A stretch of DNA of 64,000 bases from Deltaproteobacteria bacterium (GTDB lineage: Bacteria; Myxococcota_A; Polyangia; DRWM01; JAAZOP01): positions 29,716-93,715 of the forward strand of contig JACRCZ010000132.1 in the NCBI GenBank assembly GCA_016218765.1, written 5' to 3'. Below, in pieces: positions 51,769 through 59,792 of the stretch (within the stretch, counting starts at the first letter, position 1; each line of letters starts with the position of its first letter). The notes beneath the pieces are model-generated. The model was given only the letters and a program-made list of their open reading frames with translations, was not told where the DNA came from and did no database searches. Both the position numbers and the translations under genes were made by a program.

Positions 51769-52755
51769 TCAGAGGTCCAGCACGACGTGCCCGGTCCAGC
51801 TCTCCGGACGCCCCGGCCTTGCCCGCCGTCGGACCACCCGGAGTTCGTGGCGCGTGACCGCCTTCGGTACCAGGTCGGTCGGGAGCCCGCGGCCGTGAAG
51901 GCCCTGGCCGAACGCGGCGAGACGCACGGTCGAGCCGCCGATGCGCACCGCCACCCGTGCCGGCAGCCACAGGTCGGCGTCGAGCCACACGATCAGCTCC
52001 GCCAGGACGTCGGCCAGCGCCTCCGCGCGCCCCGCGGCCCCGAGGCGCGACACGTACCCGGCAAGCTCGAGCGACGCGTCGCGGCGGCTCTCCTCGCGCA
52101 GGCGGTCGCGCGGCACGATCGCGTCGACCAGGCCGTGCGCCGCCTGCACGATCAGATCCTCGAACGAGGCGCCTTCCGCCCGGAGCGCCATGTCGCCGCC
52201 GTAGTCGAGCCGTTCGGCGCGCACCGTCCGGGGCAGCGCGAACGGTCCGTCGAGCAGCACGGCGTCGGGACATGCGGCCAGCAGCTCCGAGATCGTCCGG
52301 CCCAGCACCGGATGCACGAGCCCGGGAACCAGGTCGAAAAGCGGCTGCAGCACGAAGCGCCGCTCCGCGATCCTCGGGTGCGGCACCACCGGCTCCACCC
52401 GGCCTGCGTCCTCCGCTGCGCCTCCGCGTCCCGGAAGTTCGGTACCATCCCCGACCACGAGCAGCAGATCGATATCGATGACGCGGGCCGTCCAGCGCTC
52501 GCCCGTCCGCTCGCGCCCCATCCCGCGCTCGACCTCGTGCGCCGCCGCCAGGAGCGACGCCGCGTCACGCCCCGTCTCCACCTCGACCACGGCGTTGACG
52601 TAGTCGGGCTGCGGCGGGCCGTGCGGCGTCGAGACGTAGCCGGGGGAGAGCCGCAGGACGCGCACTCCGTCGAGGCGATCCAGCCGCCCGGCGGCCTGGA
52701 CGAGCTGCGAGGCGGGGTCTCCGAGGTTCGCGCCGAGGCCGAGCCAGGCGATCAG
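51769..52755 (-). CDS. folK: FolK-archease fusion protein
   Basis: 328 residues. Residues 1-175 are 6-hydroxymethyl-dihydropterin pyrophosphokinase (folate synthesis): LGLGANLGDP, RERTGERWTARVIDIDLLL with catalytic D94 and D96, and VVPHPRIAERRFVLQPL. Residues 105-121 are an insertion encoded by a word-like repeat. From about 181 to the end the protein is archease, the RtcB co-factor: DYGGDMALRAEGASFEDL, LAELIVWLDADLWL, VPKAVTRHELRV, and the terminal VVLDL, with metal-site Asp at D188 and D327; the usual His of HTxD is Tyr. No ATG, GTG or TTG fits; a CTG at 52755, overlapping the upstream TGA (CTGA), gives the expected FolK N-terminus. Confidence 0.85.
   Translation of the reverse strand: MIAWLGLGANLGDPASQLVQAAGRLDRLDGVRVLRLSPGYVSTPHGPPQPDYVNAVVEVETGRDAASLLAAAHEVERGMGRERTGERWTARVIDIDLLLVVGDGTELPGRGGAAEDAGRVEPVVPHPRIAERRFVLQPLFDLVPGLVHPVLGRTISELLAACPDAVLLDGPFALPRTVRAERLDYGGDMALRAEGASFEDLIVQAAHGLVDAIVPRDRLREESRRDASLELAGYVSRLGAAGRAEALADVLAELIVWLDADLWLPARVAVRIGGSTVRLAAFGQGLHGRGLPTDLVPKAVTRHELRVVRRRARPGRPESWTGHVVLDL
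52404..52433. repeat. Word-like repeat, family B, inside folK
   Basis: ctgcgtcctccgctgcgcct followed by ccgcgtcccg. Read on the minus strand it encodes the GRGGAAEDAGR insertion just before the conserved VVPHPRI of FolK. Related to the intergenic copy at 3603-3646. Confidence 0.6.
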
Positions 52756-54143
52756 GAGTCGCCCTCCCCCGCCGGCGGGTCCTGGAGGGCCGCGAGGTCC
52801 GGCTCCGGGGGCGGCGGCTCGCCGTCGTCCGGTTCCCGCTGCGCTTCCGCCTGCGGTTCGGCCGCCGCCACCGGCCCGTCCGCCTTCCGCGGCGTCGCGC
52901 GTTTCGCGCCGCCTTCTCCGGCCTCCGCTTCGCGGTCGTCTGCCACCGGCGACGGCAGCGGGGCCGCGGGGCCGTGATCCTCGTCGCGGTCGCCGACGAA
53001 GATCTTCCGGCGCTGCTCGAGCAGATCCTCGAAGTCGAGCGCCGCGGTGCGGACGGCCTGGACGATCCGGTTCACGCGGGACGGGCGGCCGACGCGGTCC
53101 CGCAGCAGGATGTCGAAGGGCCGGCGGGCCAGGCGGACCTTGGCGGCCTCGCCCTTCGGGGCCTGCGCGGGGTCGTAGGCGTAGACGTAGGAGCAGTACA
53201 TCGAGGCGTAGTGCAGCATCTTCGCCTCGGCGACGAGCTGCTCCTTGCAGCGCGCCTCGGCCCGCTCCCGGCGCTCGCGCTCCCGCTGCTCCTCCCACTC
53301 CCTGCGCTCGCGCGCCAGCCGTTCGCGCCGCTCCTTGCGCTCGAGGTACGCGTGGTGGCGTGCGTCGAGGATCTCGCGGTGGCGCTGGTCCAGGGGCTCG
53401 AAGAGGGCCTGGAGGCGGGCGCGCATTTCCTTGGGCAGCAGCAGGTCGCGGAAGGCCTCGACCACCTTGCGGCGGGCGTTCGAGGCGACGGCGAGCAGCT
53501 CCTTGGGGGCGTCGGGGTCGACCTCGGCCATCGTCGCGCGCAGGCCCAGGATGAGTCCCTCGGCGTGCGCGTGGTTCTCGCGGGCCACCGCTTCGCGCTG
53601 CTTGTACTTCGTCGCCAGCTCGCGGCGCGCCTCGTCGAAGTGCGCCATCGGCTCGCGGGCCTTCCCGGGGTCGGCGCCGCCCTCGAGCAGGCGCAGCACG
53701 GCGTCGCGTGCGGCGACGACGGCGTCGGCCTTCTCGCGTCCTTTGGCCAGGGGGTCGTACGCGGCGACGGCGGCGACGAACTCCTGGACCGCGGCGGGCA
53801 GGGCCATCGTATGGGCCGCCCGGGCCTCGCGCTGCTCCTCCCGCCGGCGTCCGATTTCGCGCCGCCGCTCCTGCGCGCCACGGCCCAGGTCGTCGACCTC
53901 CCGCTGCAACGCCCGCGCGGGACCCCGGGCGATGCGTCCCATCCGCAGGTCGTGCTGGATCCGATCCCGTAACGCCCCCGCCTCGCGCAGCGCGTCGGCC
54001 ACGGCCTGCGGCGGCGCGTCCTGGCCGAGCGTTACGGCGCGGGACTTGAGCTCGTCCAGGGTCGCGCGCAGGGTCCTCACGGTCTCGGCCTGCAGGGCGG
54101 CCAGCGCGGCGGGATCAGGAGCAGTGGGAAGGCGGGAGGTCAT
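52752..54143 (-). CDS. Coiled-coil protein of unknown function
   Basis: 463 residues, cytoplasmic, strongly helical and charged. Two long coiled coils are evident: around 85-110 (REIGRRREEQREARAAH) and 265-300 (RKERRERLARERREWEEQRE). A short conserved-looking domain follows (LHYASMYCSYVYAYDPAQ, KVRLARRPFDILLRDR). The last about 90 residues are Ala/Pro/Glu-rich and low-complexity. It resembles DUF349-type proteins only loosely. It sits 13 bases after kbl and is coupled to folK-archease by the CTGA overlap. The role in this operon is unknown. Confidence 0.6.
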   Translation of the reverse strand: MTSRLPTAPDPAALAALQAETVRTLRATLDELKSRAVTLGQDAPPQAVADALREAGALRDRIQHDLRMGRIARGPARALQREVDDLGRGAQERRREIGRRREEQREARAAHTMALPAAVQEFVAAVAAYDPLAKGREKADAVVAARDAVLRLLEGGADPGKAREPMAHFDEARRELATKYKQREAVARENHAHAEGLILGLRATMAEVDPDAPKELLAVASNARRKVVEAFRDLLLPKEMRARLQALFEPLDQRHREILDARHHAYLERKERRERLARERREWEEQRERERRERAEARCKEQLVAEAKMLHYASMYCSYVYAYDPAQAPKGEAAKVRLARRPFDILLRDRVGRPSRVNRIVQAVRTAALDFEDLLEQRRKIFVGDRDEDHGPAAPLPSPVADDREAEAGEGGAKRATPRKADGPVAAAEPQAEAQREPDDGEPPPPEPDLAALQDPPAGEGDS

Positions 54144-54156
54144 GGGGAGGCGACTG

Positions 54157-55347
54157 CTACTTCAGCACCCCCAGCTCCTTGCCCACCTTCGTGAAGGCGG
54201 CGATCGCCTTGTCCAGGTGCTTCTTCTCGTGGCCCGCGGAGAGCTGGACGCGGATGCGCGCCTGGCCCTTGGGCACCACGGGGTAGAAGAAGCCGATGAC
54301 GTAGACCCCCTCGGCCAGGAGCTGCGCCGCGAACTTCTGCGCCAGCGGTGCATCGTAGAGCATGATCGGGCAGATCGGGTGCACGCCCGGCTTGATCTCG
54401 AACCCGGCCTTCGTCATCCCTTCGCGGAAGTACTTCGTGTTCCACTCCAGCTTGTCGCGCAGCTCGGTGGTCTCCGAGAGCAGGTCGAACACGGCGATCG
54501 TGGCGTAGACGACGGCAGAGGAGACCGTGTTGGAGAAGAGGTAGGGGCGCGAGCGCTGGCGCAGGAGCTCGACGATCTCCTTGCGGCCCGAGGTGAAGCC
54601 GCCGGAGGCGCCGCCGAGCGCCTTGCCGAAGGTGCCGGTGATGATGTCGATCTTGCCGACGACGCCGTTGTGCTCGTGGCTGCCGCGGCCGTGCTTGCCC
54701 AGGAAGCCCGTGGCGTGCGCGTCGTCGACCTGGACGAGCGCGTCGTACTTCTCCGCCAGGGCGACGATCTGGTCGAGCTTCGCGATGTCGCCGTCCATGG
54801 AGAAGGCGCCGTCGGAGGAGATGAGGCGGTACTTGGCGCCCTGGGTCTCCTTGAGCTTGGCCTCCAGGTCCGACATGTCGGCGTGCTGGTAGATGTAGCG
54901 GGTGGCCTTGCACAACCGGATGCCATCGATGATCGAGGCGTGGTTGAGCTGGTCGGTGATGATCGCGCAGTCCTTGTCCAGGAGCGGCTCGAAGACCCCG
55001 CCGTTGGCGTCGAAGGCCGAGGAGTAGAGGATGGTGTCCTCGGTGCCGAGGAACTTGCTGACCTTGTCCTCGAGGGTCTTGTGGATGTCCTGGGTGCCGC
55101 AGATGAAGCGCACGCTGCTCATCCCGTAGCCCCACTTGTCCAGGCCCTCGTGGGCGGCCTTGACGACCTTGGGGTGGGAGGAGAGGCCGAGGTAGTTGTT
55201 GGCGCAGAAGTTGACGACGTCCTCGCCGGTCTTGACCTTGATGTCCGCGGCCTGCGGACCCATGATGATCCGCTCGCTCTTGTACAGCCCCTGTTCCCTG
55301 ATGCTCGCCAGCTCGGTCGTCAGCCAATCCTTCATCTTGCCGTACAT
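54157..55347 (-). CDS. kbl: Glycine C-acetyltransferase (2-amino-3-ketobutyrate CoA ligase)
   Basis: 396 residues, PLP enzyme splitting 2-amino-3-ketobutyrate with CoA into glycine and acetyl-CoA, the second step of threonine breakdown. Signatures: [14 protein letters not shown], the PLP-binding [19 protein letters not shown], and the Schiff-base Lys in [14 protein letters not shown]. Length is exactly typical. ATG 55347 (MYGKMKDWL) follows GGAGAG; an upstream in-frame ATG at 55395 lies in the promoter. Paired with tdh upstream. Confidence 0.95.
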   Translation of the reverse strand: MYGKMKDWLTTELASIREQGLYKSERIIMGPQAADIKVKTGEDVVNFCANNYLGLSSHPKVVKAAHEGLDKWGYGMSSVRFICGTQDIHKTLEDKVSKFLGTEDTILYSSAFDANGGVFEPLLDKDCAIITDQLNHASIIDGIRLCKATRYIYQHADMSDLEAKLKETQGAKYRLISSDGAFSMDGDIAKLDQIVALAEKYDALVQVDDAHATGFLGKHGRGSHEHNGVVGKIDIITGTFGKALGGASGGFTSGRKEIVELLRQRSRPYLFSNTVSSAVVYATIAVFDLLSETTELRDKLEWNTKYFREGMTKAGFEIKPGVHPICPIMLYDAPLAQKFAAQLLAEGVYVIGFFYPVVPKGQARIRVQLSAGHEKKHLDKAIAAFTKVGKELGVLK

Positions 55348-55385
55348 GTCGTCGCTCTCCTTTCCCCCGAATACCCTCGCCGCGA

Positions 55386-55415
55386 CCCGTAGCACAGCGA
55401 GGCGCGGGGCCGCAA
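55386..55415 (-). promoter_or_regulatory. Promoter of kbl
   Basis: Minus-strand TTGCGG (55410-55415), 18-base spacer ending TGC, then TACGGG (55386-55391); about 38 bases before the kbl ATG. The -10 is poor outside TGC-TA, but it matches the group pattern in this window. Confidence 0.4.
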
Positions 55416-55442
55416 CCGGGACGGGGGACCGCGGCCGGCGCC

Positions 55443-55474
55443 GCTACCAGCTACCGGCTACCAGCCACCAGCTC
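55443..55474. repeat. Word-like repeat, family C (taccagctaccggctacc)
   Basis: Words taccagctaccggctacc then agccaccagctca run directly into the stop codon of tdh on the minus strand, in the tdh-kbl gap. Confidence 0.65.
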
Positions 55475-56591
55475 AGTCGATGCCGCAGCGCTTCTTCGCC
55501 GCGGCCAGCTCCGCCGGGTCGGGGAAGAGCACGACCTTGGCCGACGCGCGCGGCCGTGTCGTCATCGCCTCGAAGCCCTTGGTGTAGTCCTCCAGCGAGA
55601 ACATGTGCGTGATCACCGGGCAGACGTTGATGCGGCCCGCGGCGAGCAGGTTGCGGTTGCGGTACCAGGTGTCGAACATCTTGCGGCCGTTGATGCCGTG
55701 GATCTGGCAGCCCTTGAAGACGATGCCCGCGCTGTAGTCGACGGGCAGCGGGGAGCTGGAGGGGATACCGAAGGCGGTGACGCGGCCCGCCTTGCGCACC
55801 ATGCGGAAGCAGTCGACGATCGAGTCCTGGGAGCCGACCATCTCCAGCGCGATGTCGACGCCGTTGCCGCCCGTGTGGTCGCGCACGAACTGGTAGCGCT
55901 CGTCCGCGGTCGACTTGTTCGTGAACAGGAGGTGGTCCGCGCCGAGCCTCTTGCCCAGGTCCATGTTGAAGTCGTACTTGCCGATGAGGATGATCTTGGC
56001 CACGCCGCAGGCGCGGGCGACGGCGACGGCGAAGAGCGAGATCGGGCCGTCGCCGGTGATGACCATCGTCTTGCCCGCGACGTCGGCGTCCTCGCCCAGG
56101 ACCGCGTAGCACGCGTTGCCCATGGGCTCCTGGATCGTCGCCAGCTCCGGCGGGATGCTCTTGTCGTTGACCCACGCCACCGACTCCGGGACCGCGAAGT
56201 ACTCGGCGAACGCGCCGTCGCAGTCCACGCCGAGGATCTTCATGTGCTCGCCGACGTGGAACGAGCCGAGCAGCGCGGTCAGGTCGCCGGGGTCGTAGAT
56301 GTGGGTCTCGGCGGAGATCGAGTCGCCGACCTTGATGCGCTTGACGTGCGCCCCGACCTCGACGACCTCCCCCGCCACCTCGTGGCCGAGGGTCTGCGGC
56401 AGACGTTTCTCGCCGATGCGGCCCTGCGCCCACGGGTCCCACTTGTAGATGTGGACGTCGGTCCCGCAGATCGAGGTCGCGCGGACCTTCACCAGCACCC
56501 AGTCGGGCAGGATCTTCGGGATGGACACCTCGCGCCAATCGGCGCCCGGCGCCGGCTTCGTCTTGACGACCGCCCTCATCTTCTCCGCCAT
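55473..56591 (-). CDS. tdh: L-threonine 3-dehydrogenase, lacking structural-zinc cysteines
   Basis: 372 residues, medium-chain dehydrogenase oxidising threonine to 2-amino-3-ketobutyrate, the substrate of the adjacent Kbl. Diagnostic TDH stretch ICGTDVHIYKWDPWAQ with catalytic Cys, GHEVAGEVVEVG, a cofactor fold near TMVITGDGPISLFAVAVARA, and GINGRKMFDTWY near the end. The four-Cys structural zinc loop usual here (CxxCxxCxxxxxxxC) is absent: the region from SISAETHIYD to HMKILGVDCDG has one Cys. It is about 30 residues longer than E. coli Tdh, mainly in that region and at the C-terminus. ATG 56591 (MAEKMRAVV) chosen by alignment memory. Confidence 0.88.
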   Translation of the reverse strand: MAEKMRAVVKTKPAPGADWREVSIPKILPDWVLVKVRATSICGTDVHIYKWDPWAQGRIGEKRLPQTLGHEVAGEVVEVGAHVKRIKVGDSISAETHIYDPGDLTALLGSFHVGEHMKILGVDCDGAFAEYFAVPESVAWVNDKSIPPELATIQEPMGNACYAVLGEDADVAGKTMVITGDGPISLFAVAVARACGVAKIILIGKYDFNMDLGKRLGADHLLFTNKSTADERYQFVRDHTGGNGVDIALEMVGSQDSIVDCFRMVRKAGRVTAFGIPSSSPLPVDYSAGIVFKGCQIHGINGRKMFDTWYRNRNLLAAGRINVCPVITHMFSLEDYTKGFEAMTTRPRASAKVVLFPDPAELAAAKKRCGID

Positions 56592-56747
56592 CGTGGACCT
56601 CTCGACCCCCGCCCCCGAAGGTGCCCTGCCCGTCCCCTCCCCACCTCCCCGGCCGGTCTCCCCACCTCTCCCATGCCGGCTTCGCGCACGGGCGGCACAC
56701 GGCACGCGCTGCTGTACGGCTGGTCGGCCGAAGGCCTCGGCCTCGCC

Positions 56748-58220
56748 TCAGAACATCGCCGTCACCGCGGCGAACACGTCGAAGACCGTCGTCTCCTGCA
56801 CCCGGAACCGGTTGCCCGGCGCGTCGATCGCCTCGCGGGTCATCGGGTTGTACTGCTCGTGGCCGCCGCCCGGAACTCCCCCGCACGTCCCCGGCGCCTC
56901 CGAGTTGCACTCGTCCGTGAACGTGATGTAGTGCTCCTGGTCGTGCGCGAATCCGACGCCGGCGACGAACTTCACGTACTTCGCCGCCTGGATCCCCACG
57001 GTCAACCGCCCCATGAAGGTCGCGTAGTTCTCGACGTCCGTCATCCCGCTCCAGCGATACAGGGCGTCACCACCGTAGGCTCCGTGCCACGCGTCCAGGA
57101 AGGACTGCTCCCCCGCCGTGTCGTAGCACCCGGAGTCCGTGCCGTCGGCGTTCTGCCGGGCGTAGGTCAGGCGGCAGTCGTCCGATGACCCCAGCGCGTC
57201 GAACAGCTCGGAGTAGGTGCGCCCTTCACTGTGGAAGGTCCCGGAGATTTCCAGGCCGATCCACAGCTTCTGGAACCGCTCCAGGTTCTCCCACGGGATG
57301 ATGTCCATCCCGAACAGGAGCGTCCCCTCGACCGGCGGCATCGTGTTGATCTGCCCTTCGACCGGGTTGTCGAAGTGGTGGTAGGTGTCGTTCTTCGGGA
57401 TGCCGACCATCGCGAACAGGCCGCCGAACGGCTCGATGTACTGGAACCGCCGCGAGAGCGCCATGCCCAGCCGGACCTCGCTCAACCCGCGGCTCTCCCC
57501 GCCCCCGCCCTCCGCCTCGCTCGACGCCTGCAGCAGCTCGCCGATGCCGAACCGGCCTTCGACGTTGAGCACCCAGTTCGGCTCCGTCGGATCGCGCTCC
57601 TGGTTGAACGGCGCCCACGAGAGCCCCACCGTGAAGTAGTCGATGCCGCTGCGCTCGGGCGACGTGAAGGGCAGCGTGAAGAGGTCGCCGACGATGTTGT
57701 CGACGAAGTTGTGATCGGTCTCGGCCTCGTAGTCCAGGCTGCGGTTGTCCGAGAGGATGAGCGGCCAGCGGGTGTAGAACTGGAGGTCGTGGTACAGGCC
57801 CAGGACCAGCAGCAGGTCCAGGGTGTGGACGGTCTGGGTGTAGCGGGCGATGTCGATGAAGTCGACGAACTCGCTGTACGCCCCGTCGTCGCGGACGTTC
57901 CGCGCGTTGCACAGCGTCGGGTTGCGGCACTCGCGGGTGATCTTGGAGCGGCGCAGGGAGTAGTCGTACGCGACCGAGAGGCTGAGGTCGAAGGGGTCCT
58001 CGCCGTCGAAGGCGTCGAGCACATCGACGACCTCGCTGGGCGAGACGAAGTGCACGAAATCCCAGACCGCGCGGTCGGCAGCGCTGTGCTCGGCCGCCCG
58101 TTCTCCCGTCGTGGATCCCGTGGCCGTGTCGGCCCCTGCGGGAGCAGTCGCCAGGAGCACGACCGGTACGAGCAGCCCACACATCGGCGCGAAGATGCTT
58201 CGCATCGCGTCCACCCTCAT
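56748..58220 (-). CDS. Probable outer-membrane protein, unknown function
   Basis: 490 residues. Signal peptide (MRSIFAPMCGLLVPVVLLATAPAGA), a short linker, then about 430 residues of amphipathic strands with aromatic girdles (LSLSVAYDYSLRRSK, YHDLQFYTRWPLILS, YFTVGLSWAPFN, KFVAGVGFAHDQEHYITF) and a terminal Phe, typical of an outer-membrane barrel. Two Cys pairs (ECRNPTLC; CNSEAPGTC). The start at 58220 is seven bases past a strong -10, implying a leaderless mRNA; ATG 58205 with GAGGGTG upstream is the alternative. No specific transporter family recognised. Confidence 0.75.
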   Translation of the reverse strand: MRVDAMRSIFAPMCGLLVPVVLLATAPAGADTATGSTTGERAAEHSAADRAVWDFVHFVSPSEVVDVLDAFDGEDPFDLSLSVAYDYSLRRSKITRECRNPTLCNARNVRDDGAYSEFVDFIDIARYTQTVHTLDLLLVLGLYHDLQFYTRWPLILSDNRSLDYEAETDHNFVDNIVGDLFTLPFTSPERSGIDYFTVGLSWAPFNQERDPTEPNWVLNVEGRFGIGELLQASSEAEGGGGESRGLSEVRLGMALSRRFQYIEPFGGLFAMVGIPKNDTYHHFDNPVEGQINTMPPVEGTLLFGMDIIPWENLERFQKLWIGLEISGTFHSEGRTYSELFDALGSSDDCRLTYARQNADGTDSGCYDTAGEQSFLDAWHGAYGGDALYRWSGMTDVENYATFMGRLTVGIQAAKYVKFVAGVGFAHDQEHYITFTDECNSEAPGTCGGVPGGGHEQYNPMTREAIDAPGNRFRVQETTVFDVFAAVTAMF

Positions 58221-58227
58221 GCGGCGC

Positions 58228-58257
58228 AAGCTAGCAGCGGCGCCTTCCGGGTGTCAA
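58228..58257 (-). promoter_or_regulatory. Strong promoter of the outer-membrane protein gene
   Basis: Minus-strand perfect TTGACA (58252-58257), 18-base spacer ending TGC, TAGCTT (58228-58233), then exactly seven bases to ATG 58220. It occupies the whole gap after the stop of the preceding gene (58258). Confidence 0.65.
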
Positions 58258-59562
58258 CTACTCCCCGAAAACCTCGATCGTGTCGATGGGGATCTCCTGG
58301 GGCGTCGCCGCCTCGCGCGCCTGCTCCAGGTCGCGGTTCGTCGTGCGCAGCCGCGCCGACAACACCTGCAACATGTTCCACAGCACCTTCTTGGCCAGCT
58401 CGCTCTCCTTGCGGATCAACGTGAAGAACATCTTGCGATCGAGCCGCAGGAGCAGCGTGTCCTCCGTGGTCGTCACGGACGCCGAGCGCGGGGCCTGGTC
58501 GATGAGCGCCATCTCGCCGAAGTGCGCGCCGGGCCCGAGCCGCGCCAGGTCGCCCTCGCCGCGGTGGATGCGGACCTGCCCCGAGAGCACTAGGAAGAGG
58601 TCGGCCCCGCCGTCCCCCTCGACGAAGATCGTCTGCCCCTTGCCGAAGCGCACCGTCTGCATGTTGACGAAGACCTTCAAGAGGTCGCTGTAGCCGAGGT
58701 ACTTGAAGAACGGCATCTTGGAGAGCGATTCCATGCGGAAGTTGAGATCGCGGAAGCGCTCCTGCGCCACGCCCTGCACGTCGACCACGCGCACGACGAC
58801 CGACGTGATGTTGTCCTTGCCCCCGCGCTTGTTCGCCAGGTCGATGAGCGAGGGCGGGATCGACTTCACGTCCTCCCGCGCCATGTAGGCCGGCAGCTCC
58901 TGCGCCTGCAGGTACCCGGTCAGCCCGTCGGAGGCGAGCAGGAACTGGTCGCCCGGCAGCACGGGGAAGGAGAACGTCTCGACGTCCACCCCCTCGTACA
59001 CCCCCACCGCCCGCGTCACCGCGTTCTTGAACTCGACCGTCGCCGCGTCCTCCGGCTTGAGCCGCCCCTCCTTGATCAGCGCGTTGACCAGCGAGTGGTC
59101 CTCCGTGAGCTGCTTCACCTCGCCCATCCGGAGCTGGTAGATGCGCGAGTCGCCCACGTGCGCCACGAAGCCGAAGTGGTCGCCCAGGAGCAGGAGCGAG
59201 AGCGTCGTCCCCATGCCGCGCTTGCTCTCGTCGATCTCGGACTCGTGGAAGATGGCTGCCGACGCCTTCTTGACGCCGTCCTCGAGCGTCCGCAGCATGC
59301 GGCGCTGGATCTCGTCGCCGCCCGGCGTGTCGTGGGACACCGTCCGCGCCAGCTCGACCAGGTCGCGATGCGCGATGAGATAGTCGTGCACCGTCTGCAC
59401 GGCCAGCGTGGAGGCCACCTCGCCGGCCGCATGGCCCCCCATCCCGTCCGCCACGGCGAACAGGTTCAACGTCTTGTCCACGAGGAAGTTGTCCTCGTTG
59501 TGGTCCCGGACGCGTCCCACGTCGCTGGCGGCCCACGATGCGACCTGTTCCACCACTGCCAT
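58258..59562 (-). CDS. PP2C phosphatase fused to a cyclic-nucleotide-binding domain
   Basis: 434 residues, GGGAGG upstream of ATG 59562. PP2C domain 1 to about 250: DHNEDNFLVD, VADGMGGHAAGEVAS, RGMGTTLSLLLLGD, VGDSRIYQL, ASDGLTGYL, GGKDNITSVVV. After a linker, a cNMP-binding beta-barrel (about 295-405): GKGQTIFVEGDGGADLFLVL, SGQVRIHRGE, GAHFGEMALIDQAPRSASVT. The last contains the phosphate-binding cassette FGEMAL-x5-RSA, so binding of cAMP or a relative is plausible. Closely related in its phosphatase half to the 13914 protein. Suggests second-messenger control of dephosphorylation. Confidence 0.93.
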   Translation of the reverse strand: MAVVEQVASWAASDVGRVRDHNEDNFLVDKTLNLFAVADGMGGHAAGEVASTLAVQTVHDYLIAHRDLVELARTVSHDTPGGDEIQRRMLRTLEDGVKKASAAIFHESEIDESKRGMGTTLSLLLLGDHFGFVAHVGDSRIYQLRMGEVKQLTEDHSLVNALIKEGRLKPEDAATVEFKNAVTRAVGVYEGVDVETFSFPVLPGDQFLLASDGLTGYLQAQELPAYMAREDVKSIPPSLIDLANKRGGKDNITSVVVRVVDVQGVAQERFRDLNFRMESLSKMPFFKYLGYSDLLKVFVNMQTVRFGKGQTIFVEGDGGADLFLVLSGQVRIHRGEGDLARLGPGAHFGEMALIDQAPRSASVTTTEDTLLLRLDRKMFFTLIRKESELAKKVLWNMLQVLSARLRTTNRDLEQAREAATPQEIPIDTIEVFGE

Positions 59563-59716
59563 GCCGCTATCCTCCCTGGTCGCGCCCCCGCGCGGCGCGC
59601 CCGGCCTCCGCCGCCGGGACCGCGTGCCGCCTCCGCGTTCGCCGCCGCATCCTATTGCGCCGCCCGTCCGTCGGCAAGGAGGAGTGCGGAGGAGTGCGGA
59701 CGAGTCGCACTCTCCC
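59563..59716. other. Intergenic region between PP2C-CNB and bactofilin
   Basis: Divergent 230-base gap (to 59792). No gene visible. Contains a tandem word repeat (59678-59708) and the bactofilin promoter (59717-59745). Confidence 0.6.
59678..59708. repeat. 10-bp tandem word (ggagtgcgga)
   Basis: Two exact units of ggagtgcgga (59681-59700) plus a degenerate third (cgagtcgc). Related to the gtgcgggga tandem at 1241-1276. Confidence 0.65.
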
Positions 59717-59745
59717 TTGAACGCGCTCACCTGCGCCGGTATAGT
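59717..59745 (+). promoter_or_regulatory. Sigma-70 type promoter of bactofilin
   Basis: TTGAAC (59717-59722), a 17-base spacer, TATAGT (59740-59745); about 40 bases of leader with GGGAGAGAG before the ATG at 59793. Confidence 0.65.
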
Positions 59746-59792
59746 CGGTACTCACGCGGCCGGACCGGGGGGTGCCGGGGAGAGAGCGGACC

